Below are positions 1 to 10,115 of a stretch of 64,000 nt of DNA, one piece after another. Numbering within the stretch: the first letter of the stretch is position 1; every line of letters starts with the position of its first letter. Below the pieces are notes generated by a model. It was given only the letters and a program-made list of their open reading frames with translations, made no database searches and was not told the DNA's origin. Position numbers and translations under genes: made by a program. The stretch is taken from contig CAVRVO010000029.1 in the NCBI GenBank assembly GCA_963724625.1, forward strand, positions 62,001 through 126,000, given 5' to 3'. Source of the DNA: DATBVX01 sp963724625 (GTDB lineage Bacteria > Pseudomonadota > Gammaproteobacteria > Steroidobacterales > Steroidobacteraceae).

Positions 1-669
1 CATCGCGTCCTGCGTCTGATTGATTGCGGCGAACCTGTCGACGAGCCGCAGTTCGTGCGCCTTCGCCATCGCCTGAAGTCGCGAGCTCACACCGAGCGCC
101 TGATAGATCGACCATAAATGCGCCTTCACTGTGCCCTCGGCGATCATCAGATCCCGCGCAATGACTTTGTTGGACTTGCCCTGCAACAGTCTCTGCAGCA
201 CCGAGATTTGACGGTCACTCAGCGCAGGGGCTGCACCGGTCGAGACTGGCGTCGGGGCGCCAACCGGAACCACCTCGCTTCGCAATGCATGAGGTGGCAG
301 GTACACACCGTGGGCAAGCACGACGCGAAGGGCGTGAATCATCAACGGCTGCTCCGTGTCCTTCGGAATGTAACCTGCGGCTCCAAGCTCAATCGCCTTC
401 CAGATGTATTCCGGATTGTCGCTGGCCGAGACAACTACGATCGGCGTCGCCTGCAGTGCCCGCCGCATGAGGATGAGCGCATCCAGGTCACGTGTGCCGG
501 GAAGCTTCAGATCGAGTAGCACCAGATCAAACTGCGAATGGCTGGCGACGTCCACGGCTTCCTCAATGGTTCGCGCTCCAGTAGCGACCATCGTGGGATC
601 CAGTTCGAATAACAGCGCCTCCACGCCCTTAATGAAGAGCGGGTGATCATCAACAATCAGGACGCGCAT
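1..669 (-). CDS. NarL/FixJ-family response regulator (3' end off window)
   Basis: Two-component response regulator, a cytoplasmic transcription factor. Starting at the ATG at 669, the product opens MRVLIVDDHPLF, with the acidic pocket (DD) and the phospho-acceptor Asp in LVLLDLKLPG, i.e. a receiver domain over about residues 1-120. The far end carries a LuxR-type helix-turn-helix (LSDRQISVLQRLLQGKSNK, then AEGTVKAHLWSIYQALGV). About 223 codons are open to the window edge with no stop, so only the last few residues are missing. It diverges from the sigma factor gene at 883. The partner histidine kinase is not visible and may lie off the left edge. Confidence 0.9.
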   Translation of the reverse strand, partial: MRVLIVDDHPLFIKGVEALLFELDPTMVATGARTIEEAVDVASHSQFDLVLLDLKLPGTRDLDALILMRRALQATPIVVVSASDNPEYIWKAIELGAAGYIPKDTEQPLMIHALRVVLAHGVYLPPHALRSEVVPVGAPTPVSTGAAPALSDRQISVLQRLLQGKSNKVIARDLMIAEGTVKAHLWSIYQALGVSSRLQAMAKAHELRLVDRFAAINQTQDAM

Positions 670-882
670 AGTGCCGCCTACTCTCCCTCAGGTTCGAAGC
701 GATGATAACCGTTGTCGTGCCGATTGCCCCTAAACGAAGGTTGACCGGATCGTGATGTAACGTACGCCGAAAGCTTGGCGTTCTGGGCAATACCCAAGGC
801 CGCCTTCCCGCCGCAAAGTGCTCCCCGGACAGCAGAGTGTTTCCCAAACGGCAGCAGCAATAGGAACCGCGGGAGGTACGTC

Positions 883-1557
883 GTGAACACCGTCAGACAG
901 ACTGGCCCTTCGCCGATGAGCCGCCAGACATCATCACCGCTGGTGGCTGACACCAAGCCCACGGAACTGAGAACGACAAGCGGAACCGGACGGCGCTCTG
1001 CGCCAGCGGGTACGGTTACCAGGTCAGCAATCGAGTCCCTGATTCTCAAGAATTACACCGGGCTGCGCCTACTGATCCTGCGGCGTGTGGGCGATGCACA
1101 GGTCGCCGCCGACCTGCTGAGCGAGGCGATTTGCATCACGTGGGAGAAATGGCAGGCGAATCAAATCGAACGTCCCGACCAAATTGCGGGCTACATCTTT
1201 CAGGTGGCCGTCAACCTGCTGCGAAATCATCGCCGCTCAATCGGCAATGATTCGCGACGGCATGTCGACTCGCGCCAGCTTGACGAGATCCCGGACGAGG
1301 AAGTGTCTCGGGACAAGTGGATGGAGCAGGAGATTGCAGACAAGGTGAAGCAAGTGATTCGAAGCATGAACACGTTGCGTGATCGCGACATACTCACGCG
1401 GTTCTACCTGCAGGAAGAGGACAAGCAGTCGATTTGTCGAGATCTTGAGCTCAATGCATCGCAGTTCGACAAGGTCCTGCATCGTGCCCGCGGACGGCTT
1501 CGCAAACTGCTCGAGACACATGGTGTGAAACCGTCGGATGTCTTTTCATACACCTAG
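883..1557 (+). CDS. ECF-type RNA polymerase sigma factor
   Basis: Alternative sigma factor of about 224 residues. Sigma-70 region 2 is recognisable (YTGLRLLILRRVGDAQVAAD, then IAGYIFQVAVNLLRNHRR) and region 4 follows (LRDRDILTRFYLQEEDKQSI, then ASQFDKVLHRARGRLRKLLE). The GTG at 883 is preferred because GGGAGG lies six bases upstream (871-876). The reading frame continues further upstream to a TTG at 775 but that part has no sigma-like sequence, and an ATG at 916 is a second option. No anti-sigma gene is adjacent. It diverges from the response regulator to its left; the 213-bp gap should hold both promoters. Confidence 0.8.
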   Translation: MNTVRQTGPSPMSRQTSSPLVADTKPTELRTTSGTGRRSAPAGTVTRSAIESLILKNYTGLRLLILRRVGDAQVAADLLSEAICITWEKWQANQIERPDQIAGYIFQVAVNLLRNHRRSIGNDSRRHVDSRQLDEIPDEEVSRDKWMEQEIADKVKQVIRSMNTLRDRDILTRFYLQEEDKQSICRDLELNASQFDKVLHRARGRLRKLLETHGVKPSDVFSYT

Positions 1558-1677
1558 CTGGTCGCTCTTCTGCCCTGCCGGCAGTCCACACGACGCCGCG
1601 AATCAGCGAATGCAAACTGAGACGCCGCGGATCTTGTAGCGCGCGCAATTCTCGATCATCTTGTCGAAGGCGGACTC

Positions 1678-2483
1678 ATGACGGTACGGGCCGGGAGATT
1701 CAATTGGCGGCATACAGCACAGCGGGCTTCGATCGACTCGAATTGACCGTCGCCGGCGTCCGCACGGTCGCGTAGTCGCGGCGGATCCGGGCCGGACTTC
1801 GTGTACTTTCATGGCGGCGGCACCTTCCATGGTTTTGAGTTCTCAAGGGATTGGCTCCGGGACTTCCGGGTGCTGCTGCCCTATCACCCCGGCTTTGGCG
1901 AATCGGCAGATGCGCCTCGATGTATTCGCTTGCGGACTACGTAGGCCATTATCAGGCGCTGTTCGATGCACTGGGTCCTGAAGTCGCTTCACCTGGCGGG
2001 TGCATCTCTGGGCGGCCGCCTCGCAGCGGAATTCGCCCTTTTGCATCCGGATCGCGTGCGTCGACTCGCGCTCGTGGCGCCAGGCGGCATTGCGACCCGC
2101 GAATTTCCGCAGCCCGACTTTTCGCGGATCGCTTATCACGAGTGGCCTGCGTACTTTACCTATGATCCGAGGTCGATGCGGCCGTACTGGCCGAAGAGCC
2201 TGACGCAGGCGTTCCTGGCCGCACGCGCTCGCGAGGCGCAGACGTCGGGACGCGTCACGCTCAGCGAGGGACTCGACCCCGCAGGCTGGCGCGTCTGCGC
2301 GCGCCGACGCTGCTGATCTGGGGAAAGGAAGATCGAATGATGCCCGCCGGCAATGCGCCGGAATGGCAGGCGCGAATTCCGGGCTCAACCGTGAGGATCA
2401 TCGATCGCGCGGGACATCTGTTGTTGGATGAATCCCCGGCGGCACGCACTGCGGTAGCAGAGTTTTTGAACCAACAAGAATAG
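1678..2483 (+). pseudogene. alpha/beta-hydrolase, multiply frameshifted
   Basis: Homology to an alpha/beta-hydrolase runs through all three forward frames. Around 1700-1770 it reads AGFDRLELTVAGVRTV. It resumes near 1785 with GPDFVYFHGGGTFHGFEF (oxyanion HGGG) and GFGES, switches frame near 1920 and again near 1980 to the nucleophile elbow HLAGASLGGRLAAEFA, and switches once more near 2280 to TLLIWGKEDRMMP and IIDRAGHLLLDESPA (the catalytic Asp and His regions) before the stop at 2481. All catalytic parts are present, but at least four frame changes are needed. It is either a decayed gene or a badly sequenced one, and lies just upstream of the flavoprotein oxidase. Confidence 0.75.
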
Positions 2484-2505
2484 CGACAACATCCAGGGGG
2501 CGAAG

Positions 2506-4126
2506 ATGATTCCACCGGGCGTCAGCAGCACTGACTTTACAGCTGCTCTCAAGGCCTTCGAGACGGCGGTTGGCAAGGCGCACGTGTTCACGAGCGATGA
2601 GGACGTCGCGCTCTATCGTGATGCCTATTCGCAAGTGTGGGGCGAACCCGAGGAACGCCTCGCTTCGGCGGCGGTTGCGCCCGCCAGCGTCGAAGAAGTG
2701 CAGGCCGTAGTCCGAGCCGCGAACCGCTACAAGATACCGATCTACACCATCTCGACCGGTCGCAATCTCGGCTACGGCGGCTCCGCACCGGTGATGACAG
2801 GCAGCGTCATCCTCGACCTGAAGCGGCTCGATCGGATCATCGAGGTCAACGAGCGCCACGCGTACGCATTGGTCGAGCCCGGCGTGTCGTATTTCGATCT
2901 GTATCGCCACATCTCGGAGCGCGGGCTGAAAGTGTGGATGGATTGCCCGGATCCCGGTTGGGGCTCGCTGGTTGGAAACGCGCTCGATCGTGGCGGCGGT
3001 GTAACTACCGCGGCCTTTCGCAATCACTTCGAAGCGCACTGCGGGATGGAAGTCGTCCTGGCCAATGGAGAGGTCGATGCGCACCGGCATGGGGGCGCTG
3101 CCCAACGCGAAGACGTGGCAGCAGTTCAAGACCGGATTTGGTCCGGCAATCGACGGCATTTTTTCGCAGTCGAACTTCGGCATCGTCACCAAGATGGGAT
3201 TCTGGCTGATGCCGGAACCGGAGGCGTATCTCAACGGCTTCGTTCACGTCTACAAGTACGACGATCTCATCGCGCTCGTGGATATCGTTACGCATCTGGA
3301 GAATTGCCAGATCGTCACCGGCATGCCTTATTTCGGCAGCCCCATCTACTCAGGCCTGCGCCCACCGGACCAGGTGGCTGCACGTCCGGACAAAGAACTG
3401 CTCGATCTGCTCGCCACACCGGGAGGTCCGTCAAAGGCAGCGCTGGAAGCGCACGCGCAAAAAGTCGGCCAGGGACTTTGGGGCGCGATGCTGCAGTTCT
3501 ACGGGCCGACCAGGATCATTCGCGCCCAATGGGACTACGCGAAGGAAAAACTCGCTGCGATCGCGGGCGCGAAGTTCCTCGAAGGCGACTACTACCGCAT
3601 TCCTCTGACGTCGGAGGAGCTCCAGAAGGTATCAAGAAATGCGTTTGGCATTCCCAGCCTCACGATCTTCTCGCTCCTGGCACGAAGCGAAGCCGGGCCC
3701 GGAATCGATGGGCATGTCGGCTTCTCGCCGATCATTCCCCGCACGGGCGAAGCAATCTTCGAAGCGCAGAAGGTGTTCAGCGAAGTCGCACGCGAATACG
3801 GCCTGCCGATGAATCCCCTGGTCATGCCATTCACGTATTGGCAGCGCTGCTTCGTGTTCCTGTTCCTCTTCCCCGTGACGCGTGATGCCAAATTCAACCA
3901 GCGCAACCGCGAGGCGTTTCGCAAGCTTGTGAAAGTGAGTGCCGAGCACGGATGGGGTGAGTACCGGACGCCGGCGATCTACCAGGACGACGTGATGAAC
4001 GTTTATTCGTTCAACAATCACGCGCTGCGGCGCTTTCATGAAACGGTCAAGGACGCAATCGATCCGAACGGCATCCTATCGGCTGGTCGCTATGGCATCT
4101 GGCCCAGGCACCTGAGGAAGGGCTAG
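2506..4126 (+). CDS. FAD-linked oxidase of the vanillyl-alcohol oxidase/4-cresol dehydrogenase family (frameshifted)
   Basis: Flavoprotein oxidising para-substituted phenolic compounds or a related substrate. The first frame holds the PP-loop FAD domain (VEEVQAVVRAANRYKIPIYT, STGRNLGYGGSAP, CPDPGWGSLVGNALDRGGG). The second holds the FAD-oxidase C domain and ends at NGILSAGRYGIWPRH. Dropping the G at 3076 joins them as GEV-MRTGMGALPNAKTWQQF, giving about 539 residues, normal for VAO/PCMH enzymes. The single extra base with clean homology on both sides suggests a sequencing error or very recent lesion. No cytochrome c subunit is adjacent, which leans toward an oxidase rather than a dehydrogenase; this is inference. 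Confidence 0.82.
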
Positions 4127-4178
4127 GTCTCTTCGCAACTGGCGCCGCAAAGGCCTCCTCACGACAGCAGCTACACGA

Positions 4179-4200
4179 CACACGGTGTGAGCGCCGTGTG
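4179..4200 (+). terminator. hairpin downstream of flavoprotein oxidase
   Basis: CACACGG (4179-4185) and CCGTGTG (4194-4200) form a perfect 7-bp stem with an 8-base loop, 53 nt after the oxidase stop. No T-run follows, so it may be an RNA-stabilising hairpin or Rho-assisted stop rather than an intrinsic terminator. Confidence 0.3.
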
Positions 4201-4320
4201 AGGAAATGTGTGTGCCCTCGGACTATTCGTCCCATACAAATCCTCACAGCGGCCAGCCTACCCAGGAAGGCTTTGCGGTCCCATGATTGCCGCCGTTCGG
4301 AGGTCATCTCGGAGTTCATC

Positions 4321-4458
4321 ATGAGTGAACGGATACATATCTTCTTGTCAGTCGGTGTGGCTCTCATTCTCATCGCCGCGTGCTTCTATCACGTCAGAGA
4401 GTACCAACTGACCAAGCGCGCTCCGGCTGAGCAGCAGATTACGCGCAGCGCTTCCTAG
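4321..4458 (+). CDS. small single-span membrane protein, hypothetical
   Basis: A 45-residue product begins MSERIHIFLSVGVALILIAA: a short polar head, one hydrophobic span of about 18 residues, and a basic/polar tail ending TRSAS. GGAG at 4311-4314 lies six bases before the ATG, which supports translation. The frame continues upstream to 4198 but without a comparable ribosome site. No family recognised. It stands alone between the flavoprotein oxidase and the convergent winged-helix regulator. A chance ORF cannot be excluded. Confidence 0.45.
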   Translation: MSERIHIFLSVGVALILIAACFYHVREYQLTKRAPAEQQITRSAS

Positions 4459-4518
4459 GGCGTCTCTTCGCATTCGCAGCCCGGCAGGCCGAACCTCCTC
4501 ATGATCGGCGCGGCCCCG

Positions 4519-6399
4519 CTATAGCGCTAGCCGCTCGACTAGTCGCTCCAAGCGCGGATTGCCCCGCAGCGCGTCAAATGCGGGTTCCTGTGGCAGGTGC
4601 GCAATGTGCTGTGCGCGCTGCTCGAATGCCCGCTCGAGCCAGTCGAGCGCCAAGTCCTGTTCTCCGAGACCGATGTAGGCCAGCGCGAATTCATATTCAG
4701 ACACGTAAGTCGTCTTCGCTCTTTCCTGCATCTGCTGCAACAGTGCGCGGGCCTCAGCTTGCCGGCCGGCCCTGGCATACGCCTGCACGAAATCGGCGTC
4801 CCGGCCAAGCCCCGGAGAGCGGCGGCGCCCGAACACGGTCAGGGCATGCTCGGCATCTCCCTTGGCCAGGTACACACGGCCCAGAAGGGCGAGTGCCAAT
4901 TCGAAGTTTTCGTCCATAGTGAGCGTGTGCTGCAACTGCTGGATGGCTTCATCGTAGCGACGCGCGTGGTACAGCGCATTGCCGATGTTGGCGCTGAGCG
5001 CCTTCTGCTGCGGCTCGAGTTCCTGTGCAGTGCGCATGTACGCGAGCGCTTCATCGAACCTGCCGCGGTAGGTGTAAAGCATGCCCAGCCAGAAATAGCT
5101 CATCGCGTATTGCGGATTGAGCTCGATCGCTCTGCGATACGACTTTTCGCCTGCGTCCCAGTCAAGGTCGTACTGCACTTGAATGTGTCCCATCGTTGCG
5201 TGCGCCTCCGCCAGCTCCGGATCGAGCTCGAGCGCCCGCTGGGCAGCCGCTCGGGCCTTTGCAAACGCTTCGCGCGGCTCCATCACTCCAAAAACTCCGA
5301 GCACACCATAGCAGTCCGCCACGGCGGCATACGCGAGCGTGTACTGCGAATCTCGCGCAATCGCCTGCGCGAAGTAGTTGATCGCGAGCTGCATGCTCGC
5401 CGGAGTTCGTTCTGCCCAGTGGAAACGCCCTGCGACATACAACTGGTAGGCTTCCGGGTCGCTGGTGGTGTGCCGCAGCGCATGAGGAGCGGGCTTGCCC
5501 ACGATGTCACCCGGCAAGTGAGCTGCAACGTTCGCCGCAATTGCATCTTGCACCGCGAACACATCGGCAAAGCGCTCATCGAACTGGTGCGCCCACCGCG
5601 GCTTGCCGCTCGCAGCATCGAGCAGCCGCACGGACACACGCAGACGATCACCGGCGCGATGCAGTTGTCCTTCGAGCACGCTCTGCACGCCCAGCTCGCG
5701 CCCGGCCACGAGCGGGTCCTGGTCGACACCGGTGTAGCGACGCACGGAGCTTAGCGGCGATACGATGAGCCCGCGTGTCTGACTCAGCTGCGTGATGAGC
5801 GTGTCGGCCATGCCGAATTCCAGCACCGGGTCGCGCTCGTCGGAAACCAACGCCTTGAACGGCAACACCGCCAGCGTGTGCTGCGTTGGCGCGTGGCCGC
5901 GCAAGAGCGTTACCGAAATTGCGGTCGCGAACGCCACCCCCACGACAAGCGCCACCGCGAACCTCCAGCCCAGCCAGTTCGGGATCCTGTGGCGCACGGG
6001 CGGTTCGTTCGCTTCGAGGTGCGTAGCTGCATCGTGCTCTATGCCTTGACCCAGCGTGGTCACCGGTTCGACGAACTGATAACCACGCGAGGGCACGGTT
6101 GCGATGTATCGGGGCTTGTCCGTGCTGTCGCTGAGTGCCCGACGAATCGCCGAGATCGCCTGGTTGAGGTTGTTCTCCTCGACGAACACGTTCGGCCACA
6201 CGGCCTTCATGATTTCCGATTTCTCGAGTAGCCGCCCGGGATGCTCAACCAGGTAAAGGAGCGCATCGAACGCCCGCGGTGGCAATTCGACGACCTCGCC
6301 ACCGGCCGACTGCAGTACCCGTCGGGCCACATCCAGGCGGAACAATCCGAAGACGTACGTGTGTTGACTCGTCGCGCTCATGTTTTCAGAGCGAATCAT
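4519..6399 (-). CDS. membrane winged-helix regulator with TolB-like and TPR domains (CadC-like)
   Basis: Predicted inner-membrane transcription regulator of 626 residues. Residues about 10-110 form an OmpR/CadC-type winged helix (PRAFDALLYLVEHPGRLLEK, then YIATVPSRGYQFVEPV). A membrane span follows at about 148-166. A periplasmic TolB-N-like domain begins TLAVLPFKALVSDERDP, and at least five TPR-type repeats fill the C-terminal half (ALDWLERAFEQR near the end). No enzymatic domain is present. An ATG at 6381 is an alternative start; neither start has a good ribosome site. Regulators of this architecture are common in this group; the target is unknown and the neighbours do not reveal it. Confidence 0.85.
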   Translation of the reverse strand: MIRSENMSATSQHTYVFGLFRLDVARRVLQSAGGEVVELPPRAFDALLYLVEHPGRLLEKSEIMKAVWPNVFVEENNLNQAISAIRRALSDSTDKPRYIATVPSRGYQFVEPVTTLGQGIEHDAATHLEANEPPVRHRIPNWLGWRFAVALVVGVAFATAISVTLLRGHAPTQHTLAVLPFKALVSDERDPVLEFGMADTLITQLSQTRGLIVSPLSSVRRYTGVDQDPLVAGRELGVQSVLEGQLHRAGDRLRVSVRLLDAASGKPRWAHQFDERFADVFAVQDAIAANVAAHLPGDIVGKPAPHALRHTTSDPEAYQLYVAGRFHWAERTPASMQLAINYFAQAIARDSQYTLAYAAVADCYGVLGVFGVMEPREAFAKARAAAQRALELDPELAEAHATMGHIQVQYDLDWDAGEKSYRRAIELNPQYAMSYFWLGMLYTYRGRFDEALAYMRTAQELEPQQKALSANIGNALYHARRYDEAIQQLQHTLTMDENFELALALLGRVYLAKGDAEHALTVFGRRRSPGLGRDADFVQAYARAGRQAEARALLQQMQERAKTTYVSEYEFALAYIGLGEQDLALDWLERAFEQRAQHIAHLPQEPAFDALRGNPRLERLVERLAL

Positions 6400-6529
6400 A
6401 CGGATTCAGGCGGATTAAGTACCCATGGGCGAGGTTGCGAGAGTGTGCGAGCCGCCGCGGGACTGTAGCCCCCGGCCGCGGGGCAAATGCCCCGCGAATG
6501 ACAAATGACCCACGACAGGAGATGCCCAC

Positions 6530-6880
6530 ATGACGACCTCAACCGTGAAGACCCTGGCCCGCACTGCCCTGGTAGTCCTATTGGTAGGCTCGGCAACCGT
6601 GTTTGCGGATTCCGCCCAGCCGCGACCACTCGCCACCCCGGTCACCGTCCGCTACGCCGACCTGAACCTTGCCAACGCGGAGGGCGCCCTCGCCCTCTAC
6701 CGCCGCATCACTGCTGCAGCGCGCACGGTCTGCGGTCCTGACTATGCGCAGTGGTATCCGGCTGCACGGAAGGGATGGAAGCACTGCTACAAGGCAACCG
6801 TCGACGAGGCCGTCAGGGCGGTCAACGCGCCGACGCTTACGGCGCTGCATGCGCATGCGATCAACGTGGCGGCCCGCTGA
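6530..6880 (+). CDS. UrcA family secreted protein
   Basis: A 116-residue exported protein. The N-terminus is a signal peptide (TALVVLLVGSATVFA, cleavage about residue 26). The mature part carries the UrcA pattern: VRYADLNLANAEGALALYRR, then AAARTVCG and GWKHCYKATVDEAVRAVNAP, with the two cysteines probably disulfide-bonded. The family is abundant in sphingomonads and related GC-rich bacteria and has no settled function. An AGGAG lies ahead of the ATG. It is monocistronic, with a strong hairpin just downstream. Confidence 0.85.
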   Translation: MTTSTVKTLARTALVVLLVGSATVFADSAQPRPLATPVTVRYADLNLANAEGALALYRRITAAARTVCGPDYAQWYPAARKGWKHCYKATVDEAVRAVNAPTLTALHAHAINVAAR

Positions 6881-6896
6881 GTTGACGATTCGACCC

Positions 6897-6925
6897 AGGT
6901 GAGGCACAGCGGATGTGCCTCGCCT
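6897..6925 (+). terminator. 12-bp stem hairpin after UrcA gene
   Basis: AGGTGAGGCACA (6897-6908) pairs with TGTGCCTCGCCT (6914-6925) across a GCGGA loop, with only one G-T wobble. It starts 17 nt after the UrcA stop codon. The tail lacks a clear T-run, but position and stability support a terminator role. Confidence 0.55.
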
Positions 6926-7046
6926 CTCGAATCCCTGATCACTTCGGCGTCAGCGTCTCTTCACATAAAGTTCATTGCTTCGCATGAGCGAGCGCCGCAT
7001 GATGATACTTCACGCAACAAGAACAGAGGGGAGCCTTGCGATCCCC

Positions 7047-9330
7047 ATGCTGCCCTCACGAGCGGCGTTCGCAATAGTCAGTCTGCTGTGCGCCTACCTG
7101 GCGTGCGCTGCGGCGCGCGGCGAGAGCGCTCTCGAAGAAGTCATCGTCACGGCACAGCGGCGCGCGCAGCCTCTGGATGAGGTTCCGATCTCGATCTCGG
7201 TGGTCGATGGCGAGTCGTTGCTGGCGACTGGCGCTCGCGATGTGGCCGCCATTGCCGCCTTTGCACCCAATGTGTCCTTCGACAGCATCGTGACGCAAAC
7301 CGGCGGTTCCACTGCAACCTCGATATACATCCGCGGCATTGGCCAGAGCGACATGCTGCAAACCACCGATCCCGGCGTCGGTCTGTTCGTTGACGGTGTT
7401 TATGTGGCGCGCGCGGTGGGCTCGCTCCTCGACGTCGCCGACGTCGAGCACATCGAGGTGCTGCGTGGCCCGCAGGGAACCCTGTTTGGCCGCAACACCG
7501 TCGGCGGCGCCATCAACGTCATTTCGCGGCCTCCTGCTCAGGAGCAAGCGCTGACATTGCGCGCCACGCTCGGCAGCGACGACCGGGTGGACGCCTTCGC
7601 CCGGATTGATGTGCCACTTTCCGCGAACGTGCGCTCCAAGCTGTCCTTCGCCACCTTCGATCAGGACGGCTATGTCGACCGTCCCAATGCCGGTGACTGG
7701 CTGGGGAACAAGCACCGCCGCGCAGCGTACGCACAACTCGTGTATTCGCCGCACGATGCGTTCAACCTCACCTTCAGCGCCGACTATACGCACGCGGATG
7801 AACGCGGCGTCGCCGCGACGCTCGAGCGCGTGTCGCAGTTCTGTCCCGCGAGCGTGCCGAATGCCATTGGCGGCTGCGACGGCCACGCCCGACCGGGCGC
7901 GCCGGTGAGCCAGACCTTCGCGTTCAACAATGTGCCACCGGTGAATGGCGCTGCAGGCGGCTCCGGCGTCGGCGTCAGCGTCTACGACGAGCGGTATGTT
8001 CCGTCGGACCCCTTCATTAACTACGGAACGGGACGGGAAACATCGAGCCTCGATCTGTGGGGCTCAAGTCTGACGCTCGACTGGAAGTTACCTTTGTTCA
8101 CAGTGCGCTCGATCAGCGCCTGGCGAACCTTTGACGCGTTCTTCGTGCGCGACACCGACACCTCCCCGTTCCATATTGTGGTTCCGGGCGCGACGGTGGA
8201 TCAGCACCAGCTTTCGGAGGAGCTACAGCTTCTGAGCCCGGGCGCGGAGAGCCGGCTCGACTGGCTTGCAGGGCTCTACTATTTGGATGAGAAAGCGGAC
8301 GACGATTCGGACTTCAGCGCCGCTGCCTTCGATCTGCAGAGCGGCGGACGCGACATCGTCAATCGCAGTACTCGCCCTCTTCGGACAGGCGACGTATCGG
8401 CTCAGCAAGATCGTCGCCCTCACCGCCGGCGCCCGCTACACCGACGAGCACAAGTCGTATGTCCCGACCCAGTACTTCACCGGCAGCGTCACGGGCATTC
8501 CGCCCGTCGGCCTGGTCATCGTGCCGCCGCTGAAGAATGAGCTGGATTTCTCCAGGCCGACCTACCGTGCCGCCGTCGAGGTCAAGCCATTCGATGACGT
8601 GTTGCTCTACGCATCCTGGTCAACCGGCTTCAAGAGCGGCGGCTTCGTGCAGCGAAACCAGGTTCCCCGCCCGCTTCTACCGACCTTCGGCCCCGAAACG
8701 GTCGAGGTCCTGGAGATCGGCGCCAAGGCCACAGTCCTCGCTGGCAAGCTACATCTGCGCGGCGCAATATTCACCAGCGACTATGAGGACCTGCAGATCC
8801 GCGTCGTGGAACCGGCGACGTTCGGGGTGGTGACGAGCAACGCCGGCGATGCACGCATTCGCGGCGGGGAACTGGAGTTCGAGGCTGCACCGCATGCGCG
8901 GCTCGCAGCTCACAAGGCGGCGTCGGCTACCTGCATGGTCGCTACCAGCAGTATCGCTCCCACGGTTCCGGATCTGACGCTGGACTCTCGGCTTACCGAT
9001 TCGCCGGAATGGTCCGCAAACCTGAGCGCGATCGGCTCGCTCACCGACTCGCTTTCCGCCCGCATCGACTGGAGCTATCGATCAGCGAACTTCAATGACG
9101 CCGAAAATACACCCGAGCTCAGGCAGGAAGCTTTTAATCTGCTGAACGTCTCGACAACCTGGCGCTGCTCTGGGTGCCGCGAACACGCCTGGTCCGCCAC
9201 CCTCGGCGTCCGCAATGCGACGGACGAACACTACCTCATCAGCGGCTACTCGTTAGCCGTACAGGGACCAGTGGCATCGAGCTACGCCCGCCCGCGGGAG
9301 TGGTTCCTGACGGTTGAGCTGCATATGTAG
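7047..9330 (+). pseudogene. TonB-dependent outer membrane receptor, frameshifted
   Basis: TonB-dependent siderophore/polymer-type receptor. The signal peptide starts at MLPSRAAFAIVSLLCAYLA and is followed by the TonB-box region ALEEVIVTAQRR, then a plug domain (VEVLRGPQGTLFGRNTVGGA-like sequence) and a beta-barrel ending WFLTVELHM. Frame changes near 8370 (NRS, then LALFGQATYRLSKIVAL in another frame). Between about 8905 and 8975 the best barrel sequence (GGVGYLHGRYQQYRSHG) lies in yet another frame, so two compensating indels occur there. Total length would be about 760 residues, normal for the family. Upstream starts (TTG 6975) are possible. Either a pseudogene or an error-rich stretch. Confidence 0.8.
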
Positions 9331-9344
9331 ATGACTGCCACGCC

Positions 9345-10115
9345 TCAGATCCCTGCATACCACTCGTACCCTGCGTCTTCCCAATAGCCACCTTTGCCCT
9401 CCCCGATGTGGGCAAAGCTGTCGACGAGCTCGATACGCATGACGTACTTCGCCATCTTGTATCCCAGCTGGCGCTCGATCCGCACCCGCAGCGGTGCGCC
9501 GTTGGCGACTGGCAGGCTGCGATCGTTCAACTCATACGCCAGTATCGTCTGCGGGTGATACGCATCCTCCATGTCGATGCTCTCGTAGTACCGCGTGCCC
9601 GAGGCGTTCATGGGGTCGGCGCAGTAGAAGACGACGTACCGCGCCTCCGGCGTAGGCTTCACCAGCGCGAGCACTTCGGCCAGCGGCACGCCCTTCCACT
9701 TCCCAATGGCGCTCCAACCCTCGACGCAATCGTGGCGCGTAATCTGGGTGCGGCTGCGCATTGCACGCAGTTGCGCGAGCGTGAATTCCATCGGTCGCTC
9801 GACTCGCCCATCTACTTGCAAGCGCCAGTCAATGAAGCCGTTCTGCGCCAGCGCCTGATACGCTGCATCGTTCGGGTTCGCTGTGCCGTTACTGCGGAAG
9901 GAAGGCGACAGGTCCGATTCGCTGAACTCCTGCGCCATTGATTTGCGGGGTGCTGCCAGGTGTTGCAAGTCACGACTGAGGTGTTCGCCCGCACCCAGCA
10001 ACTTGGGGAACCATTGACTGCGCGACAGCGCGTCACATCCGGCCAGGAAGGCGCCGCTCAGAACGGTCAGTGCATTGCGCAGGAAAACTCTGCGTGTTCG
10101 ACTATTGCCGCTCAT
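9345..10115 (-). CDS. Tat-exported molybdopterin-dependent oxidoreductase (MsrP/SoxC type)
   Basis: Periplasmic molybdoenzyme of 256 residues. The N-terminus has a twin-arginine signal (RTRRVFLRN) followed by a lipobox-like LAGC, so it may be a Tat-exported lipoprotein. The sulfite-oxidase fold is recognisable, with the molybdenum-ligand Cys in ITRHDCVEGWSAIGKWKG and the later pterin-domain motif APLRVRIERQLGYKMAKYVM. Its start overlaps the stop of the cytochrome b561 gene by four bases, indicating translational coupling. Known relatives reduce protein methionine sulfoxide or oxidise sulfite; the substrate here is not fixed by sequence. Confidence 0.85.
   Translation of the reverse strand: MSGNSRTRRVFLRNALTVLSGAFLAGCDALSRSQWFPKLLGAGEHLSRDLQHLAAPRKSMAQEFSESDLSPSFRSNGTANPNDAAYQALAQNGFIDWRLQVDGRVERPMEFTLAQLRAMRSRTQITRHDCVEGWSAIGKWKGVPLAEVLALVKPTPEARYVVFYCADPMNASGTRYYESIDMEDAYHPQTILAYELNDRSLPVANGAPLRVRIERQLGYKMAKYVMRIELVDSFAHIGEGKGGYWEDAGYEWYAGI

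Noticed and set aside
4597..5754. 385-codon plus-strand frame opposite the winged-helix/TPR regulator
   Set aside because: Mirror of a clear TPR-coding frame; no family features.
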